Positions 14,195-23,118 are shown, numbered from the stretch's first letter. The stretch: DNA of 64,000 bases from Chitinophagaceae bacterium (GCA_016720565.1 JADKKJ010000011.1:744001-808000); one strand, 5' to 3'. Notes: generated by a model from the letters alone, not told the origin. Program-made: numbers and translations.

Positions 14195-16053
14195 CGACCC
14201 ATAAAGACCATCAGTATCTGTACATCGCTGGGGTTGATCCCCGAAATACGACTGGCCTGTCCCAGTGTTCTTGGTCTGATCTTCGTTAATTTTTCACGCG
14301 CTTCGTTTCCCAATGAGGCGATCTTTTTATAATCGAAAGAATCTGGAATAGCCAATTCTTCCAGCTGGCTCATTCGTTGCACCAATTCTTTTTCCTTTTC
14401 AATATATACATCGTATTTCACCTGTATAGAAGCCTGCTCAATGAATTCATCATCGAATGATCCAAGCGCTTCTTTTAATTTCGGTAATACGCGTATCATA
14501 TCTTTTAATTCCACATCGGGACGCAACAACATTTTTTGCGCGCGTTGTTTTTCATTGATGGTAGCCGTACCCAATTCAGAAAGCCATGCATTTACTTCCT
14601 CTGGTTCCACATTCATCTCTTTCAGTATGCCACGGATCTTCTCTACTGCATTTTTTTTCTCCGTTACACGGTTCATTCTGTTTTCATCTGCCAACCCAAG
14701 TCCATGACTTAATGCAGTAAGCCGCAGGTCTGCATTATCCTGTCGCAAAAGCGTGCGGAATTCTGCACGGGAAGTAAACATGCGATAAGGTTCCTGCGTT
14801 CCTTTACTAATAAGATCATCGATCAGCACACCGATATAGGCATCGCTTCTCTTGAGGATCACCGGGGCCAGGTCGCGGGCCGAATGATGTGCATTAATGC
14901 CGGCCATCAGCCCCTGGCAGGCTGCTTCCTCATATCCCGTGGTTCCATTGATCTGACCCGCAAAGAAAAGGTTGCGGATTATTTTTGTCTCCAGGCTATA
15001 ATTTAGCTGTGTAGGAGGAAAGAAGTCATATTCGATAGCATACCCGGGTCGAAACATTTTGGCGTTCTCAAATCCTGGTATAGTACGAAGAGCGTCGTAT
15101 TGCACATCTTCGGGCAGGGAGGTTGAAAATCCATTTACATAGATCTCCACCGTATTCCATCCTTCTGGCTCCACGAAGATCTGGTGGCGGTCCCTCTCGG
15201 CGAACCGGTTAATTTTATCTTCTATGCTGGGGCAATACCTGGGCCCTACTCCGTCGATACGTCCAGCAAACATGGGACTGCGATCAAAGCCTGTTCGCAG
15301 GATATCATGAACCTTGTTATTTGTATAGGTGATCCAACAGGATCTTTGCTGGGCGGGCCTTTCAAGGTTTTTATAGGAGAAGCCCACTATCTCATTATCA
15401 CCGGGCTGCTCTTCCATTTTTGTATAATCAAGGCTTCTTCCATCCACCCTTGGAGGAGTGCCCGTTTTCAGGCGATCTGATTCAAAACCCAGTTCCACCA
15501 ATTGCTCGGTGATTCCAGTGGCGGCTTTTTCAGCCATTCTTCCCCCACCAAACTGCTTTTCTCCAATATGCACAATGCCATTGAGAAAAGTGCCGTTTGT
15601 CAGCACCACTGCTTTGGCCTTTATTTCATGTCCTAAACCAGTTACCACCCCATAACAGCTTCCATCTTTCACTAATAATCCCTTTACCATATCCTGGTAA
15701 AAATCAAGGTTGGGCGTGTTCTCCAGCATTTCCCTCCACTTAATATGGAAGAGCATGCGGTCGTTTTGCGCCCTGGGGCTCCACATGGCCGGACCTTTTG
15801 ATCGGTTCAGCATCCTGAATTGTATGGTAGACTGGTCGGTAACAATTCCGGAATAACCACCCATCGCATCTATTTCCCTTACGATCTGGCCTTTGGCAAT
15901 ACCCCCCATAGCGGGATTACAGCTCATTTGAGCAATGGTCTGCATATTCATGGTCACCAAAAGCGTTTTGGAACCAAGATTTGCGGCTGCGGCTGCAGCT
16001 TCGCAGCCAGCATGACCTGCACCAACCACAATTATGTCGTATTCTGGAAACAT
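14191..16053 (-). CDS. mnmG: tRNA uridine-5-carboxymethylaminomethyl synthesis enzyme MnmG
   Basis: FAD-dependent enzyme that, with MnmE, installs the (carboxymethyl)aminomethyl group at C5 of the wobble uridine of several tRNAs. The Rossmann FAD motif VVGAGHAGCEAA lies near residues 8-19, followed by the family block MSCNPAMGGIAKGQIVREIDAMGG (about 43-66), and the C-terminal helical domain ends LGQASRISGINPSDVQILMVFMGR. I start at the ATG at 16053 (620 residues). The frame can be extended to a TTG at 16062, but that TTG is part of a perfect -7 box TACCTTTG (16067-16060), so it cannot be the initiator. The transcript would have virtually no leader. MnmG (GidA) is often encoded near replication origins. 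Confidence 0.95.
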   Translation of the reverse strand: MFPEYDIIVVGAGHAGCEAAAAAANLGSKTLLVTMNMQTIAQMSCNPAMGGIAKGQIVREIDAMGGYSGIVTDQSTIQFRMLNRSKGPAMWSPRAQNDRMLFHIKWREMLENTPNLDFYQDMVKGLLVKDGSCYGVVTGLGHEIKAKAVVLTNGTFLNGIVHIGEKQFGGGRMAEKAATGITEQLVELGFESDRLKTGTPPRVDGRSLDYTKMEEQPGDNEIVGFSYKNLERPAQQRSCWITYTNNKVHDILRTGFDRSPMFAGRIDGVGPRYCPSIEDKINRFAERDRHQIFVEPEGWNTVEIYVNGFSTSLPEDVQYDALRTIPGFENAKMFRPGYAIEYDFFPPTQLNYSLETKIIRNLFFAGQINGTTGYEEAACQGLMAGINAHHSARDLAPVILKRSDAYIGVLIDDLISKGTQEPYRMFTSRAEFRTLLRQDNADLRLTALSHGLGLADENRMNRVTEKKNAVEKIRGILKEMNVEPEEVNAWLSELGTATINEKQRAQKMLLRPDVELKDMIRVLPKLKEALGSFDDEFIEQASIQVKYDVYIEKEKELVQRMSQLEELAIPDSFDYKKIASLGNEAREKLTKIRPRTLGQASRISGINPSDVQILMVFMGR

Positions 16054-16059
16054 GGGAGG

Positions 16060-16067
16060 CAAAGGTA
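16060..16067 (-). promoter_or_regulatory. Promoter -7 box of mnmG (TACCTTTG)
   Basis: Perfect TAnnTTTG match on the minus strand, ending six bases before the mnmG ATG. It decides the start codon of mnmG and implies a leaderless or nearly leaderless mRNA. Confidence 0.6.
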
Positions 16068-16133
16068 CGGAACGAGTTATTAGTTAGGAGTTAAGAGTTA
16101 GGAGTAGACGGGAGTCTAAAGTCCCGAGTTCAA

Positions 16134-16150
16134 TGTTCCACGTGGAAACA
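16134..16150. other. parS-like palindrome 1
   Basis: TGTTCCACGTGGAAACA differs from a perfect parS-type palindrome (TGTTCCACGTGGAACA) only by one extra A. The flanks extend the dyad (AA...TT). parS is the loading site for the chromosome partition protein ParB and is usually found in the origin-proximal part of the chromosome. It lies between ybeY and mnmG. Confidence 0.55.
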
Positions 16151-16157
16151 TTGGAAA

Positions 16158-16173
16158 TGTTCCCCGTGGAACA
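16158..16173. other. parS-like palindrome 2
   Basis: TGTTCCCCGTGGAACA is 16 bases long and matches TGTTCCACGTGGAACA with one substitution (A to C at position 7). It sits seven bases from the first site and abuts the ybeY stop codon. Read as RNA, both sites would also form hairpins after ybeY, but no T tract follows, so termination explains them less well. Confidence 0.55.
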
Positions 16174-16605
16174 TTATGCAAAATAGGCGGAAAGGCTCTC
16201 TTCTTCCTTCTTTCTCATGAGTTTGATGTCCCTGAGGGATTTATCCTTGTAGCCACATAAATGAAGCGCGCCATGGAAAATGACCCTATGAAGTTCTGAT
16301 TTAAAGGAATGTCCCAGAGCTCTGGCATTTTCCCTAACACGGTCGATGCTTATATAGATCTCCCCCACTAAATCATCTCCTGCGGAAAGATCAAAACTGA
16401 TGATATCTGTATAGTAATCATGCTGGAGGTAATCCCGGTTAATGGCTAGTAGTCGTTTGTCGCTGACAAAAATATAGTTGAGGGATTCCAGGGGTCGACC
16501 CTCTTTGCGAAAGGTCTTCTCCAGGAAGGCCTTAAGTTTACCCCTGTCTTTCAGTGTGAAACCGGAGACCTCGTAGAAAAAATTGATTCTGGATGCTTTA
16601 GCCAC
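16174..16605 (-). CDS. ybeY: Endoribonuclease YbeY (16S rRNA maturation)
   Basis: Zinc-dependent endoribonuclease needed for 16S rRNA 3' processing and ribosome quality control. At 143 residues it has the usual length. The metal site reads HGALHLCGYKDK: the first two His ligands are present, but the third, normally His in HGxLHLxGYDH, is replaced by Asp. From memory this is the usual form in Bacteroidota, where CGxxDK is common, so it is a lineage variant and not a sign of decay. The start is GTG at 16605; no ATG is available. It diverges from feoA across a short intergenic region. Confidence 0.9.
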   Translation of the reverse strand: MAKASRINFFYEVSGFTLKDRGKLKAFLEKTFRKEGRPLESLNYIFVSDKRLLAINRDYLQHDYYTDIISFDLSAGDDLVGEIYISIDRVRENARALGHSFKSELHRVIFHGALHLCGYKDKSLRDIKLMRKKEEESLSAYFA

Positions 16606-16643
16606 AATTTCAAAATTCGTAAAGAAAATTCATCCTGCAAGGG

Positions 16644-16651
16644 TAGCTTTG
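16644..16651 (+). promoter_or_regulatory. Promoter -7 box of feoA-nadD (TAGCTTTG)
   Basis: Perfect TAnnTTTG match, 17 bases before the chosen feoA ATG. With it, the TTG at 16660 falls at or near the transcription start and is an unlikely initiator. Confidence 0.55.
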
Positions 16652-16668
16652 CGGAATAATTGAATACG

Positions 16669-16899
16669 ATGGTCACCAGGCTCTCATCACTTAAACCCGG
16701 GCAAACGGGTATTATTAAAGAATTTAATAGCACCGAACTACTATTAAAGCTGATGGAAATGGGCTGTGTACCAGGGGAATTGATCATAGTAGAACAGGTA
16801 GCTCCACTGGGAGATCCCATCTCAGTTACAGTGGCCGATTATCGTCTCAGCCTGCGCCTGGATGAGGCAGACCAAATAATGGTAGAATTAAACAATTGA
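16669..16899 (+). CDS. feoA: FeoA-domain protein (ferrous iron transport)
   Basis: A 76-residue SH3-like FeoA domain protein: LSSLKPGQTGIIKEF, a central LMEMGCVPGELIIVEQVAPLGDPI block and the closing YRLSLRLDEADQI strand are characteristic. FeoA is a small cytosolic partner of the ferrous iron permease FeoB. Unusually, feoB is about 4 kb away on the opposite strand (20980-23100), separated by nadD, chrA and two hydrolase genes, so the classical operon has been split. I chose ATG 16669 over TTG 16660 because of the -7 box just upstream. nadD follows 13 bases later on the same strand. Confidence 0.85.
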   Translation: MVTRLSSLKPGQTGIIKEFNSTELLLKLMEMGCVPGELIIVEQVAPLGDPISVTVADYRLSLRLDEADQIMVELNN

Positions 16900-16912
16900 T
16901 TATCAATATTTT

Positions 16913-17485
16913 ATGAAAATAGGGCTATATTTTGGATCATTCAACCCTGTTCATGTTGCCCACCTGATCATTGCGAACCATATTCTGAACGAAACAGGAA
17001 TAGAAAAAATTTGGTTCATTGTCTCCCCCCAGAACCCCTTCAAGAATGAATCCACCCTGCTGAATGAATATCATCGCCTTCACCTGGTACGATTGGCCAC
17101 TGAAAATGATAATCGCATAAAAGCATCTGAAATAGAATTTACTCTCCCCCGCCCTTCTTATACGGTTGATACATTAGCGTATCTCGCAGAGAAATTTCCT
17201 GAGCATGAATTTTCTATTATCATGGGCAGCGACAGTTACCAGAATCTTCCCAAATGGAAAAATGCTGAACTGATCATGAATAATTATGATCTCTATGTTT
17301 ACCTGCGACCTGGATTTGAAATAAAAAATTCTGACGCTCCCCGACTTCACCTGTTAAAAGCCCCCCTGCTGGAGCTTACTTCTACACATATTCGTAAAAC
17401 CATTACAGAAGGAAAATCGATCCGTTATATGGTACCCGAATCTGTATTTGAAGAGATCCTGAAGGGAGGCTATTATAAAAAATAA
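16913..17485 (+). CDS. nadD: Nicotinate-nucleotide adenylyltransferase
   Basis: Transfers AMP from ATP to nicotinate mononucleotide, giving deamido-NAD, the penultimate step of NAD synthesis. The nucleotidyltransferase signature GSFNPVHVAH is at residues 8-17, and the second ATP-binding motif appears as LTSTHIRK near 157-164 (ISSTxxR in other species). The length of 190 residues is typical. nadA for quinolinate synthesis is in the same window at 49388-50398. It is probably co-transcribed with feoA. Its 3' end overlaps the convergent chrA gene by 13 bases. Confidence 0.93.
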   Translation: MKIGLYFGSFNPVHVAHLIIANHILNETGIEKIWFIVSPQNPFKNESTLLNEYHRLHLVRLATENDNRIKASEIEFTLPRPSYTVDTLAYLAEKFPEHEFSIIMGSDSYQNLPKWKNAELIMNNYDLYVYLRPGFEIKNSDAPRLHLLKAPLLELTSTHIRKTITEGKSIRYMVPESVFEEILKGGYYKK

Positions 17486-18711
17486 CCAAGAGTGATACAG
17501 GCCAGCACGATCACCGGAGAAGGTATCTTCGTAAAATTCAACAAGAGGAAGGTGCCAAGTATCACTCCCATATTTACAAAACTCAGTGTGGCAAATTCCG
17601 TAAACGAAATATCACGCATGATATAAAAAGTGGAAGCTACCATGATGCCCACTACCACTGCATTGATGCCTTCCAGCGATCGATAGACCGCGGCATATTT
17701 TTTCAGGTTGTTCCATATGGGGAAAAAGAAAAGTACCAATAACGCGCTCGGCAAAAAAATGCCGATCATACCAATGATACATCCCAGGATCTGCATCTCC
17801 GTACCCATATCTTTCAGCGCCATCCCCCCGGCAAATGAAGCAATAGAAAACACGGGACCGGGAACTGCGCGAACGATACCCATACCGGTATAAAGATCTT
17901 TTTCGTTTATCTGAACAGCGCCGGGATTTCTTTTCTTGATCGCTTCCGGATGTATGCTCCATTGCTCATACATCATCGGCATCAGTACCTGTCCGCCACC
18001 AAACACCAGGGAACCCATCCGGTAACTATTCTCAAAAAGATTGATGGGCTTTCGATGAGGCCAATCATTCTTACGGGCAGTTTCACTGGTAATTCCGGCA
18101 ATAATGAATATGATACCGAACATCCAGAAGTTCCACCATTTTATCTTACGCGGAACTTGTTCCACCTGAGGAATACGTTTACGGCTTAGGTTAGTCACCA
18201 GTCCGCTGGCAACGATCAGTGCCGGGATAGCCCATGGCTGGCCAAACAACAGGTAAGTAATACCAGCACCGAAGATCATGATCACCCAGGTGATCAGGTT
18301 CTTGATCGCATAGGGGAAAGCCGCCACCGAGGCATAGAACAGGAAGCCCGCGGCCATAGGAGGAATGAACTTAAATATATCCGTTCCCAGCCCTTTTCGG
18401 TCGATGTAAGGAAGGAAAAAAGAAAAAGCACCCATTAATATACAGGCCGGCAGGATCCAGATCAACAGCGTAACAACCGCTAAAGGAACACCGCCTCGTT
18501 TATAACCGATCAGTGTAAGTGTTTGGGTTGAGGAGGCGCCGGGTAACAACTGGCAAAACGCATTATATTCCATCAATTCCTGCTCGGTGATATAGGGGGT
18601 TTGTTTCACGAAGGTTTTTAGCATCATGGCTATATGCGCCTGGGGTCCGCCGAAAGCGGAGATGCTGTGAAGGAATACAGCTCGCAAAAAATGACTATGG
18701 CGCAGCAGCAT
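17473..18711 (-). CDS. chrA: Chromate/anion transporter, CHR family
   Basis: A 412-residue membrane protein of the CHR family with two homologous halves; the first begins FLHSISAFGGPQAHIAMM and contains the LLPGASSTQTLTLIGYK segment, the second begins SLVFGGGQVLMPMMYE with AVPGPVFSIASFAGG. Long-form members have been linked to chromate efflux, but many have unknown anions as natural substrates, so resistance is not implied. I start at ATG 18711; an in-frame ATG at 18816 would add a polar segment and run into the divergent M20 gene. A TATATTTA at 18725-18718, six bases upstream of the ATG, could be the -7 box. Confidence 0.82.
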   Translation of the reverse strand: MLLRHSHFLRAVFLHSISAFGGPQAHIAMMLKTFVKQTPYITEQELMEYNAFCQLLPGASSTQTLTLIGYKRGGVPLAVVTLLIWILPACILMGAFSFFLPYIDRKGLGTDIFKFIPPMAAGFLFYASVAAFPYAIKNLITWVIMIFGAGITYLLFGQPWAIPALIVASGLVTNLSRKRIPQVEQVPRKIKWWNFWMFGIIFIIAGITSETARKNDWPHRKPINLFENSYRMGSLVFGGGQVLMPMMYEQWSIHPEAIKKRNPGAVQINEKDLYTGMGIVRAVPGPVFSIASFAGGMALKDMGTEMQILGCIIGMIGIFLPSALLVLFFFPIWNNLKKYAAVYRSLEGINAVVVGIMVASTFYIMRDISFTEFATLSFVNMGVILGTFLLLNFTKIPSPVIVLACITLGYFL

Positions 18712-18796
18712 ACGGTCTAAATATAGCCAAATTAGGTGAGGCAAATTATGAGAAGGGGTATGAACATTTCCAATTATATTAGTCCAAATTTCAGCA

Positions 18797-20104
18797 ATGA
18801 AAAAATTAGGTTCCATTTGGCTTCTCCTGTTATTGGTAAATGCTTGTTATTCTCAGCAGGACCTTACTAAAATAAGGCAGGCCATATCAGCTGCTGCCGA
18901 AAAGATCCAATCCAAAGCGGTGGCCTGGAGAAGAGATATTCATGAGCATCCTGAATTGGGAAATAATGAATACAGAACTGCCAAACTGATCGCAGCGCAT
19001 CTTCGTTCGCTGGGAATGGAAGTAAAAGAAGGAGTGGCAAAAACCGGGGTAGTAGGCATTCTGAAAGGTGGAAAGCCTGGTCCATGTATTGCACTTCGCT
19101 CAGATATGGACGCATTACCCATTGAAGAAAAAACGGGGCTTCCCTTTGCCTCAAAAGAAAAAGGAAAGTTCAATGGAGCAGATCTTTCTGTGATGCATGC
19201 CTGCGGCCATGATGTGCATATGGCCATCCTGATGAGCACAGCCGAAGTGCTGGCAGGAATGAAAAATGAATTAAAAGGAACTGTCAAGTTCATATTTCAA
19301 CCATCCGAAGAAGGGCCGCCGGCAGGAGAGGAGGGCGGTGCACCCCTGATGGTGAAAGAAGGCGTGATGGATGATCCAAAAGTGGAAGCTATTTTTGGAT
19401 TACATCTTCAACCTGATATTGAGATAGGTAATGTTGCGTATAAGTCCGGACCATTCATGGCCGCTGCGATCTTTTATAAATTAACGGTCCTGGGAAAAGG
19501 CGCACATGGATCTACACCCTGGTTAGGCGTTGATCCTATTACAACAGCAGCCCAGATCATGCTGGGATTTCAAACCATCGTTTCCCGACAGTCAGAACTG
19601 ACCAAAACACCGGTGATCATTACCGTGGGTAAGATCCAGGGGGGTACACGCGGAAATATCATCCCCGATAATTGTGTATTGGATGGAACAGTTAGAACTT
19701 TTGATACAGCTATACAGCGAAGTACCATGGAAAAAATGAGGCTGATGGCCGAAAAGATCGCCGAAGGCAATGGAGCAAAAACCGAACTCACCTACGCAGA
19801 GAATGCCGCGGTGACGTATAACGACCCTAAACTTGTTCAACGAATGTTGCCCTCTATGCGATCAGCAATAGGAGAGAACCATGTAGTGGAAAGGGATTGG
19901 ACCACGAATGCAGAAGATTTCGCTTATTATGGACTGAAAACTCCTGCATTTTATTTTGACCTTGGGGGAATGAGCCCTGGCAACGACCCCCTGAAAATGC
20001 CCTCCAAGCATACTGCATTCTATATGATAGACGAGAATTGTATAAAGACCGGTGTGAAGGTGTTTTGTAACCTGGTTGTAGATTATTTCAATAATGCCAA
20101 ATGA
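18797..20104 (+). CDS. Exported M20 family amidohydrolase/peptidase
   Basis: Predicted zinc amidohydrolase of the M20D group (hippurate hydrolase, N-acyl amino acid amidohydrolase, IAA-amino acid hydrolase relatives). A signal peptide (1-19, ending NACYSQ) indicates export to the periplasm. Metal-binding and catalytic blocks are RSDMDALPIEE, HACGHDVHMAI, QPSEEGPPAGEEGG, GLHLQPDIEIG and, near the end, PSKHTAFY; the dimerisation insert lies between. The substrate is some N-acylated amino acid or dipeptide. The gene is followed by a beta-lactamase-fold hydrolase with an ATGA overlap (20101-20104), so both proteins are made together and exported. Confidence 0.87.
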   Translation: MKKLGSIWLLLLLVNACYSQQDLTKIRQAISAAAEKIQSKAVAWRRDIHEHPELGNNEYRTAKLIAAHLRSLGMEVKEGVAKTGVVGILKGGKPGPCIALRSDMDALPIEEKTGLPFASKEKGKFNGADLSVMHACGHDVHMAILMSTAEVLAGMKNELKGTVKFIFQPSEEGPPAGEEGGAPLMVKEGVMDDPKVEAIFGLHLQPDIEIGNVAYKSGPFMAAAIFYKLTVLGKGAHGSTPWLGVDPITTAAQIMLGFQTIVSRQSELTKTPVIITVGKIQGGTRGNIIPDNCVLDGTVRTFDTAIQRSTMEKMRLMAEKIAEGNGAKTELTYAENAAVTYNDPKLVQRMLPSMRSAIGENHVVERDWTTNAEDFAYYGLKTPAFYFDLGGMSPGNDPLKMPSKHTAFYMIDENCIKTGVKVFCNLVVDYFNNAK

Positions 20105-20991
20105 AAAAGCTACTGATCATTTTATTGTTGTTTTCTCCGCTGTTGCACTACGCGCAGGAAAGAACTGACAAAAAACTTCAGAAAAAAATAGAAGCCCTCA
20201 TAAAAGATTACCATGGGGTGATCGGCATTTATGTAAAGGAGCTGAAAAAAGACAGGGTAGTAAGGATCGCCCAGGATACCATATTTCCCACGGCCTCCAT
20301 AGTAAAAGTGCCGATCATGCTGGGGCTTATGGATAAAATGCATAAGGGCGAACTGGCTTATGATTCCCTGTTTACCTATAAGGATTCCCTTTATTATGCC
20401 GGATCAGATATCCTGGGTTCTTTTAAGGAGAATGCCACCATTTCATTGAAGAAATTGATCATGCTGATGCTGACCACCAGTGATAATACGGCCAGTCTCT
20501 GGTTGCAAAGTATCGCCGGCACTGGTACGCGCATAAATGAGCTGTTGGCAGGATTTGGTTTTGAAAACACACGTGTCAATTCCCGGACGCCGGGAAGAGA
20601 GGGCTTTCGTGCCATTTACCAATGGGGAATGACCACTCCCTATGAAATGGGAACCCTGCTTGAGAAGGTATATAAGCACCAGTTGTTTTCACCAGCTATC
20701 TGCGACCGCATGCTTCGTTGCCTGGGAAGAAATTTCTGGGATGAGAATGAAGCCATTTCCCAGATACCCGCAACCATTGAAGTATTCAGCAAAAATGGTT
20801 GTGTAGATGCATCCCGCTCTGAAGTAATGATCGTGAATGCACCGCATCGTCCCTATATATTCTGCATATTTACCAAGAAGAATACTGATATAAGCTGGGG
20901 CCGCGATAACGAAGCCTGGGCCCTGGCCAGAAAAATATCAAAACTGCTTTGGGAATATTATGAGCCTCGCTATGGAGGATCATTTAAATAA
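20101..20991 (+). CDS. Exported class A beta-lactamase-fold serine hydrolase
   Basis: A serine hydrolase of the beta-lactamase/DD-peptidase superfamily with a signal peptide (1-18, ending HYAQ). The class A motifs are present in order: S66-I-V-K69 (SxxK), S127-D128-N129 (SDN), TTPYEMG after the omega-loop region (178-184) and K231-N232-G233, where class A enzymes normally have K-T/S-G. The omega-loop glutamate that deacylates beta-lactams cannot be placed with confidence. The enzyme may thus be a peptidase or esterase and not a true beta-lactamase. Translational coupling to the M20 amidohydrolase supports a joint role in peptide or peptidoglycan fragment breakdown. It overlaps feoB by 12 bases. 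Confidence 0.8.
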   Translation: MKKLLIILLLFSPLLHYAQERTDKKLQKKIEALIKDYHGVIGIYVKELKKDRVVRIAQDTIFPTASIVKVPIMLGLMDKMHKGELAYDSLFTYKDSLYYAGSDILGSFKENATISLKKLIMLMLTTSDNTASLWLQSIAGTGTRINELLAGFGFENTRVNSRTPGREGFRAIYQWGMTTPYEMGTLLEKVYKHQLFSPAICDRMLRCLGRNFWDENEAISQIPATIEVFSKNGCVDASRSEVMIVNAPHRPYIFCIFTKKNTDISWGRDNEAWALARKISKLLWEYYEPRYGGSFK

Positions 20992-23100
20992 CTGGTAAAC
21001 CAGGAAGCTGAGCAGGTATGCCAGCCCGGTCATATATACCAATTGTATCGCGGGCCATTTCCATGACCTTGTTTCCCTTTTTACCACTGCAAGGGTGCTC
21101 ATGCATTGCATGGCAAAAACATAAAATATCATGAGTGATAGTCCGGTGGCCAGTGTGAATACGATGGTCCCGTCCTCTTTTCTAGCCGCCTTCATTTTCT
21201 CTTTGAGTCGAACAGAGCTCTTATCCCTGGTGCCCACGCTATATAAGGTGGCCATGGTTCCCACAAATACCTCCCTTGCTGCAAATGAGGTGATCAGGGC
21301 TATACCGATCTTCCAATCATACCCCAATGGTTGGATGGCCGGCTCAATGGCTCTTCCCAAAATACCTGCATAAGAAGACTCCAGCTTCTCCGTTTGCAAC
21401 CTGAGGTCAAGGCTGCTGGTATCTGCACCGGGAGCTGATTTCAGCACCTCATATTTATTCTTCACCTGTTGTATGCTGTTACCAGGACCAAATGAGCAAA
21501 GTCCCCAAAGCAGGAGACTGATCACCATAATGATCTTTCCTGCGTCAAACACGAATATCTTAGCCTTGTTCACCATAGTAGGGATCACATTATTCCAGCG
21601 GGGGGAACGGTAGGAGGGAAGCTCAAGGATGAAAAAACTTTTTTCCTGGATCTTAATGAACCACTTGGCTACATAGGAAACGATCAGCGCCATCACAAGC
21701 CCCAATAAATAAAGTCCCATCATCACCAATCCCTGCAAACTAAGAAAACCCAGCAAATGGGTGTTTGGTATTACCAATCCAATAAGGATAAAATAAACCG
21801 GTAATCGGGCCGAGCAGCTCATCAGCGGAGTGATAAGGATGGTAAGCAAACGTTCTTTCCTGTTTTCGATATTCCTGGCGCTCATAATGGCAGGAACGGC
21901 GCAGGCAAAGCCACTGATCATGGGCATAACACTTTTTCCGTTCAGCCCCACACTTCGCATGAGCCGGTCACTAAGAAAACTTATACGGGCCATATACCCG
22001 GAGTCTTCCAGCAGGGTGATAAGGCCAAAAAGGATCATGATCTGCGGAACAAAGACCAGAATACCAGAAAGGCCAGCGATCACACCATTGATCAACAGAT
22101 CGGTCCAGCGGTTATCCGGAAGGGACTGCGCAAGCAGGCTGCTGATATTCGCAAAAGCCCATTCTATGGCATCCATGGGATACTGCGCGATCCAGAACAC
22201 ACTTTGAAATAAAAGGAATAATACAGAGAACAGGATCAGGTATCCCCATTTTCGGTGAAGCAAAATATTATCCAGCTTCTCTGTGAATAATTTCTTCTGC
22301 AGCGGGTCGGGTTCCGAAACTACCTGGTTCATGATCTGCTTGATACGGGAATAACGCTGCAGGATCTCTTCGGCCTGTGTCTTGGTGGGATTGAATTTAT
22401 TCCTGGCTTCGATATTCTCGATGGTTACCTGCATTTCTTCAGAAAGAAGAAAATTCTCATGATTGATCAGGTAATGGATGGCCCGGTAATCACTGAATGA
22501 AGGGAAATGGTTCTTTACTTCATCTATAGCGGTGGGTGCGAGTGCTTTATTGTCTACGAAATCCCGGACCGGGGGCTGATATAATTGCTGGGCGGTCAGC
22601 TCAACTGCTTTTTTTAATTGAGGTATCCCTTTATTTTTCCGCGGATCCACTATAAGTACCGGTACACCCAATTCCCGTTCCAGCCTTTCTGTATCTATGC
22701 GGATCCCCTTTTTCTTGGCCATATCCATCATGGTCAGGGCTATGACCACCGGTACTTTAAGATCGATCAGCTGTGAACAGAAAAGAAGGTTCCTTTTCAG
22801 GTTGCTGGCATCAGCTACAGCAATGACCAGGTCGGGTTGGATCAGCTCATCCTGGTTCAACAGCACTTTATAACTTACCCACTCATCCAGCCTGCGGGGG
22901 TAAAGGCTGTAAGAACCTGGCAGGTCAATGATCTCTGCGCTCAGAGAGGGAGAGAATTGCGCCATTCCCGTCTTCTTATCCACAGTAACACCGGGAAAAT
23001 TGCCCACTTTCTGATTCAAACCGGTCAAACAGTTGAACAGAGAGCTTTTTCCACTATTAGGATTACCAACCAGCGCGATATGTAAAATGTCTTTTTTCAA
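20980..23100 (-). CDS. feoB: Ferrous iron transport protein B
   Basis: Ferrous iron permease of the inner membrane with an N-terminal GTPase. The G1 motif GNPNSGKS is at residues 12-19, followed by NFPGVTVDKK and G3 DLPGS. G4 reads TMMD (123-126) where FeoB normally has NMxD. The C-terminal two thirds has the two gate repeats (MPMISGFACAVPAIMSAR and GIALITSFAAREVFVGTM). I place the start at TTG 23100 (KKDILHIALVGN, 706 residues). A TTG at 23121 is in frame but belongs to a perfect -7 box TACATTTG (23126-23119). Its partner feoA is at 16669, apart from it and on the other strand. Confidence 0.9.
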   Translation of the reverse strand: MKKDILHIALVGNPNSGKSSLFNCLTGLNQKVGNFPGVTVDKKTGMAQFSPSLSAEIIDLPGSYSLYPRRLDEWVSYKVLLNQDELIQPDLVIAVADASNLKRNLLFCSQLIDLKVPVVIALTMMDMAKKKGIRIDTERLERELGVPVLIVDPRKNKGIPQLKKAVELTAQQLYQPPVRDFVDNKALAPTAIDEVKNHFPSFSDYRAIHYLINHENFLLSEEMQVTIENIEARNKFNPTKTQAEEILQRYSRIKQIMNQVVSEPDPLQKKLFTEKLDNILLHRKWGYLILFSVLFLLFQSVFWIAQYPMDAIEWAFANISSLLAQSLPDNRWTDLLINGVIAGLSGILVFVPQIMILFGLITLLEDSGYMARISFLSDRLMRSVGLNGKSVMPMISGFACAVPAIMSARNIENRKERLLTILITPLMSCSARLPVYFILIGLVIPNTHLLGFLSLQGLVMMGLYLLGLVMALIVSYVAKWFIKIQEKSFFILELPSYRSPRWNNVIPTMVNKAKIFVFDAGKIIMVISLLLWGLCSFGPGNSIQQVKNKYEVLKSAPGADTSSLDLRLQTEKLESSYAGILGRAIEPAIQPLGYDWKIGIALITSFAAREVFVGTMATLYSVGTRDKSSVRLKEKMKAARKEDGTIVFTLATGLSLMIFYVFAMQCMSTLAVVKRETRSWKWPAIQLVYMTGLAYLLSFLVYQLFK

Positions 23101-23118
23101 TCGGGATCGATGAAGTTG

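Noticed and set aside
16054..16062. Upstream TTG start for mnmG adding three residues
   Set aside because: The TTG is the end of a perfect -7 promoter box TACCTTTG; the ATG at 16053 gives the usual N-terminus.
16134..16173. The two palindromes near mnmG as a transcription terminator of ybeY
   Set aside because: Stems are possible, but there is no T tract on either side, and the sequence matches the parS type closely.
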